From assembly GCA_018657495.1 (NCBI GenBank), contig JABHXA010000008.1:1-64000 (forward strand): a stretch of DNA of 64,000 bases. The letters are read 5' to 3'. A program made the position numbers and the translations under genes. Numbering within the stretch: the stretch's first letter is position 1; every line of letters begins with the position of its first letter. This stretch comes from Fidelibacterota bacterium. GTDB taxonomy: Bacteria; Fidelibacterota; Marinisomatia; SCGC-AAA003-L08; JACNLC01. Below are positions 61,850 to 64,000 of the stretch, in pieces. The notes beneath the pieces were generated by a model. That model made no database searches. It saw only the letters and a program-made list of their open reading frames with translations, and was not told where the DNA came from.

Positions 61850-63566
61850 TTAACTTCCTGTTCTTTATTAATAGAAAACCTTCAGTAATCATCCAAAAGA
61901 TCAATACTATTAATAAAGTATTTAGAGAGGTGAGTAAATAGTTACCAGATGCTATAAAATCGACTGTTTTTAATACTAATGAAATAATCGTTATACACAT
62001 GATGAATATCATTGGTATTAAAAGTGGGAGTATAGGTTTTTTCAATTTTTTAAAATACAATGTGAGTACCATAAGGGTAAGGGCGGCAAGCATTTGGTTA
62101 CTGGCACCGAAGATTGGCCACAGTACCCAACCAGCCTGTTTCAATTCTCCGGTTACCGGATCGGGAACAGACCACAATGCAAGGACAATTGCCGGGATAA
62201 CTGCAAGTGCAGTAGCGGCATATTTATTGGTAAAAAACTTTATTTTCAGTGCCAATCCCAATTCATTGATGATGAATCTCTGGATTCGGGTTGCAGTGTC
62301 AAGGGTGGTGGCAGCAAATGAAATGACCAAAACAGCCATGATGGTGGTAGCCAGCATTTTTGGGATACCGGTTTGTTGTAAAAAGGCACTGCCGCCAAGA
62401 ACAAACGCCGTGGCTTTATTGGTTGCGGCATGCGCCCAGCTATCATAATAAACTGCCCAGTTTAAGTCAGCTACTGCTCCAATCGAAGGGAGATGACATT
62501 GATCAACTAAAGCGATACCGGCAACGGCAGCCAATACAGATGCCAGAGCCAATACTCCTTCACCGAGCATGCTTCCGTATCCTATAAATCTGGCGTCGCT
62601 CATTCTGTCAAGCTGTTTAGAGCTTGTACCAGATGCCACCAATCCATGAAAACCGCTAATGGCTCCACAGGCTATGGTGACAAAAAGAAAGGGGAAAATA
62701 GGTGGTCCGTCACCCATATTTCCCAATCGGATAGCCGGGGCATCAACGATAGGCTGGGCGATTAGAATACCAAGAAACAATAATCCTAAACCAACAAAAA
62801 GCTGGTGACTGTTTATGTAATCCCGGGGCTGTAACAGGAGCCATACAGGGAGAAGACTGGCGATGGATGAATAGGCAAATAACAGAATTATCCATGTGGT
62901 TCTTGCCTGGTCAGGCGAGAAATTTAATGATTCAAATGACAGAGGAACTTTAGTCCCGACCCAAACAAAAAAATATAGAAAGGCAAGAGCAATTAGAGAT
63001 GGGATCAGTGCATTCATATCCTTTTTAAAAAGAAGAAAACCAATGATAATGGCCAGGATAATTTCAATATTTATTGGGATCACTGCTGTGGGTACACTGA
63101 CAAATAATCCAGCAATTGCCATGGAGAATACGGCGAGAACTAGCCAAACGAGGAGTAGAATAAAAATAAGAAACATGAGTCTGACTCGATGATTAATTAG
63201 CTTACCGCTGATATTTGCGACAGATTTCCCCCCCTCACGTACACTGAGAATAAGTGCACCGAAATCATGGACTGCACCAATAAAAATAGTTCCAAGTACT
63301 ACCCATATTATGGCAGGAAGCCATCCCCAGTAGGCAGCAATGCATGGCCCGATTATCGGTGCTGCACCAGCAATTGAGGTGTAATGATGTCCAAATAGAA
63401 TATGCTTTTTTGTGGGTACAAAATCAATATCGTCCCGGAATTCATGAGCAGGTGTCAACTTTGAATCGTCAGGCTGGTAAATAGTTTTTGAAATGAATTT
63501 ACTATAAAAATGGTACCCGATCCAGAATAGACCAAGGGAAATAACAACAATATAAATAGAATTCAA
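61842..63566 (-). CDS. cstA: CstA-family carbon-starvation/peptide or pyruvate transporter
   Basis: This 574-residue membrane protein has about 15-16 hydrophobic segments and CstA hallmarks: TPAHEFRDDIDFVPTKKHILFGHHYTSIAGAAPIIGPCIAAYWGW (about 39-84), GAVHDFGALILSVREGGKSVA (about 97) and a later FGASNQMLAALTL. CstA proteins take up pyruvate or peptides under carbon limitation. It is the shorter form typical of non-enterobacterial members. The start is TTG at 63566, with GAGGAG six bases upstream. Confidence 0.92.
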   Translation of the reverse strand: MNSIYIVVISLGLFWIGYHFYSKFISKTIYQPDDSKLTPAHEFRDDIDFVPTKKHILFGHHYTSIAGAAPIIGPCIAAYWGWLPAIIWVVLGTIFIGAVHDFGALILSVREGGKSVANISGKLINHRVRLMFLIFILLLVWLVLAVFSMAIAGLFVSVPTAVIPINIEIILAIIIGFLLFKKDMNALIPSLIALAFLYFFVWVGTKVPLSFESLNFSPDQARTTWIILLFAYSSIASLLPVWLLLQPRDYINSHQLFVGLGLLFLGILIAQPIVDAPAIRLGNMGDGPPIFPFLFVTIACGAISGFHGLVASGTSSKQLDRMSDARFIGYGSMLGEGVLALASVLAAVAGIALVDQCHLPSIGAVADLNWAVYYDSWAHAATNKATAFVLGGSAFLQQTGIPKMLATTIMAVLVISFAATTLDTATRIQRFIINELGLALKIKFFTNKYAATALAVIPAIVLALWSVPDPVTGELKQAGWVLWPIFGASNQMLAALTLMVLTLYFKKLKKPILPLLIPMIFIMCITIISLVLKTVDFIASGNYLLTSLNTLLIVLIFWMITEGFLLIKNRKLNG

Positions 63567-63745
63567 ATTAATCTCCTCAATTATAGTAACGCAAACTTAT
63601 GTTAATCCTGAATTTGAAAAAAAGAATTTCTGGATCAATAGATAATCAGCAAAGATAAAAATAACTTTCAGGGAATTGAATATTATCGTGTATTTAATAA
63701 CCGTTAAATTTCAGTCCCGAAAATATGCATAACAAAAGGATAAAT

Positions 63746-64000
63746 ATGTCACAAAGAACTATTATTGAACAGCAATCGCTGAATACAATCCACGCCCTGA
63801 TTATGGATACTGTACGAAATGCCGATTCAGGTCATACCGGTGGACCGCTCTCATCACTTGATTTTACATATATCCTGTTTAAAGAATTTCTTTCATTTGA
63901 TCCAGATGATCCAAATTGGAAAAACCGCGACAGGTTTGTTCTATCTGCTGGTCACGAGTCAGCCCTATTGTATTCAATGTTGACTTTAATCGGCTGGATT
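63746..64000 (+). CDS. tkt: Transketolase, N-terminal fragment at window edge
   Basis: Only the first 85 codons are inside the window; the frame is open to the right edge. The peptide has NTIHALIMDTVRNADSGHTGGPLSSLDFTYILFKEFL and DRFVLSAGHESALLYSMLTL, which match the transketolase thiamine-diphosphate N-domain (SGHxGxP and the FVLSxGHxS motif). AAAAGGA lies 6 nt before the ATG. It diverges from the cstA gene. Confidence 0.92.
   Translation, partial: MSQRTIIEQQSLNTIHALIMDTVRNADSGHTGGPLSSLDFTYILFKEFLSFDPDDPNWKNRDRFVLSAGHESALLYSMLTLIGWI

Noticed and set aside
1..64000. tRNA, rRNA, known riboswitches, transposases and phage genes
   Set aside because: I looked for typical anticodon/T-loop patterns and conserved protein motifs of these classes and found none; a covariance-model scan would be needed to exclude small RNAs.

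Overview
The window is AT-rich bacterial chromosome with densely packed genes and no rRNA, tRNA, phage or transposase. Several traits point to a marine-type bacterium of the Fibrobacterota-Chlorobiota-Bacteroidota (FCB) group. I favour Marinimicrobia/SAR406 (Neomarinimicrobiota), by inference only. The traits are a gingipain-like secreted protease ending in a type IX secretion sorting domain (QNFPNPFNP motif) preceded by a dockerin-like repeat, very large multi-PAS kinases, PQQ-type beta-propellers and low GC.

Layout. 1-5.0 kb: an FtsX-type ABC permease open at the left edge, an Ntn-hydrolase-like protein with TPRs, and a beta-propeller. 5.0-7.6 kb: a long non-coding gap, a lipoprotein and a TPR protein. 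8.0-11.1 kb: a metalloregulated cassette (ArsR, ArsP-type permease, two thioredoxin-like proteins, CcdA-like transporter) behind a promoter whose -10 box touches a palindromic operator. 11.4-13.5 kb: two tandem DUF2568 membrane proteins and a PhoD-like phosphatase. 13.5-17.8 kb: a saccharopine-dehydrogenase-family enzyme, divergent from a GH3 glycosidase with a PA14 insert. 17.9-29.7 kb (minus strand): a complete reductive pyrimidine catabolism operon. It encodes an NCS2 permease, dihydropyrimidine dehydrogenase PreT/PreA, dihydropyrimidinase, beta-ureidopropionase, a class III aminotransferase and a CoA-acylating semialdehyde dehydrogenase, which together can take uracil or thymine to acetyl-CoA or propionyl-CoA. 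YgiQ follows at its end. Between hydA and the ureidopropionase gene sits a small DUF559 nuclease gene bounded by perfect 57-bp direct repeats. 29.8-32.9 kb: small housekeeping and membrane genes ending at a clear terminator.

33-50 kb holds a tricarboxylate-processing neighbourhood: a citrate lyase acyl-carrier/beta-subunit fusion, citrate lyase alpha, a homoaconitase/aconitase-like enzyme, an isocitrate/homoisocitrate-type dehydrogenase and an MmgE/PrpD protein. It is interrupted by three sensory proteins and an HD-like protein. 50-53 kb: a MOSC protein and two overlapping GAPDH genes, the first lacking the catalytic cysteine. 53-56.4 kb: the T9SS gingipain-like protease. 56.5-63.6 kb (minus strand): GNAT, RCK potassium channel, glycosyltransferase, lipoprotein, HemW, free-methionine-sulfoxide reductase and CstA. 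The 5' end of a transketolase gene runs off the right edge.

The most interesting items are the Cys-to-Ser GAPDH paralogue coupled to a normal GAPDH gene, the unassigned tricarboxylate cluster with a CitD-CitE fusion, the repeat-bounded DUF559 cassette, and the ArsR/ArsP/thioredoxin/CcdA cassette with its visible operator.
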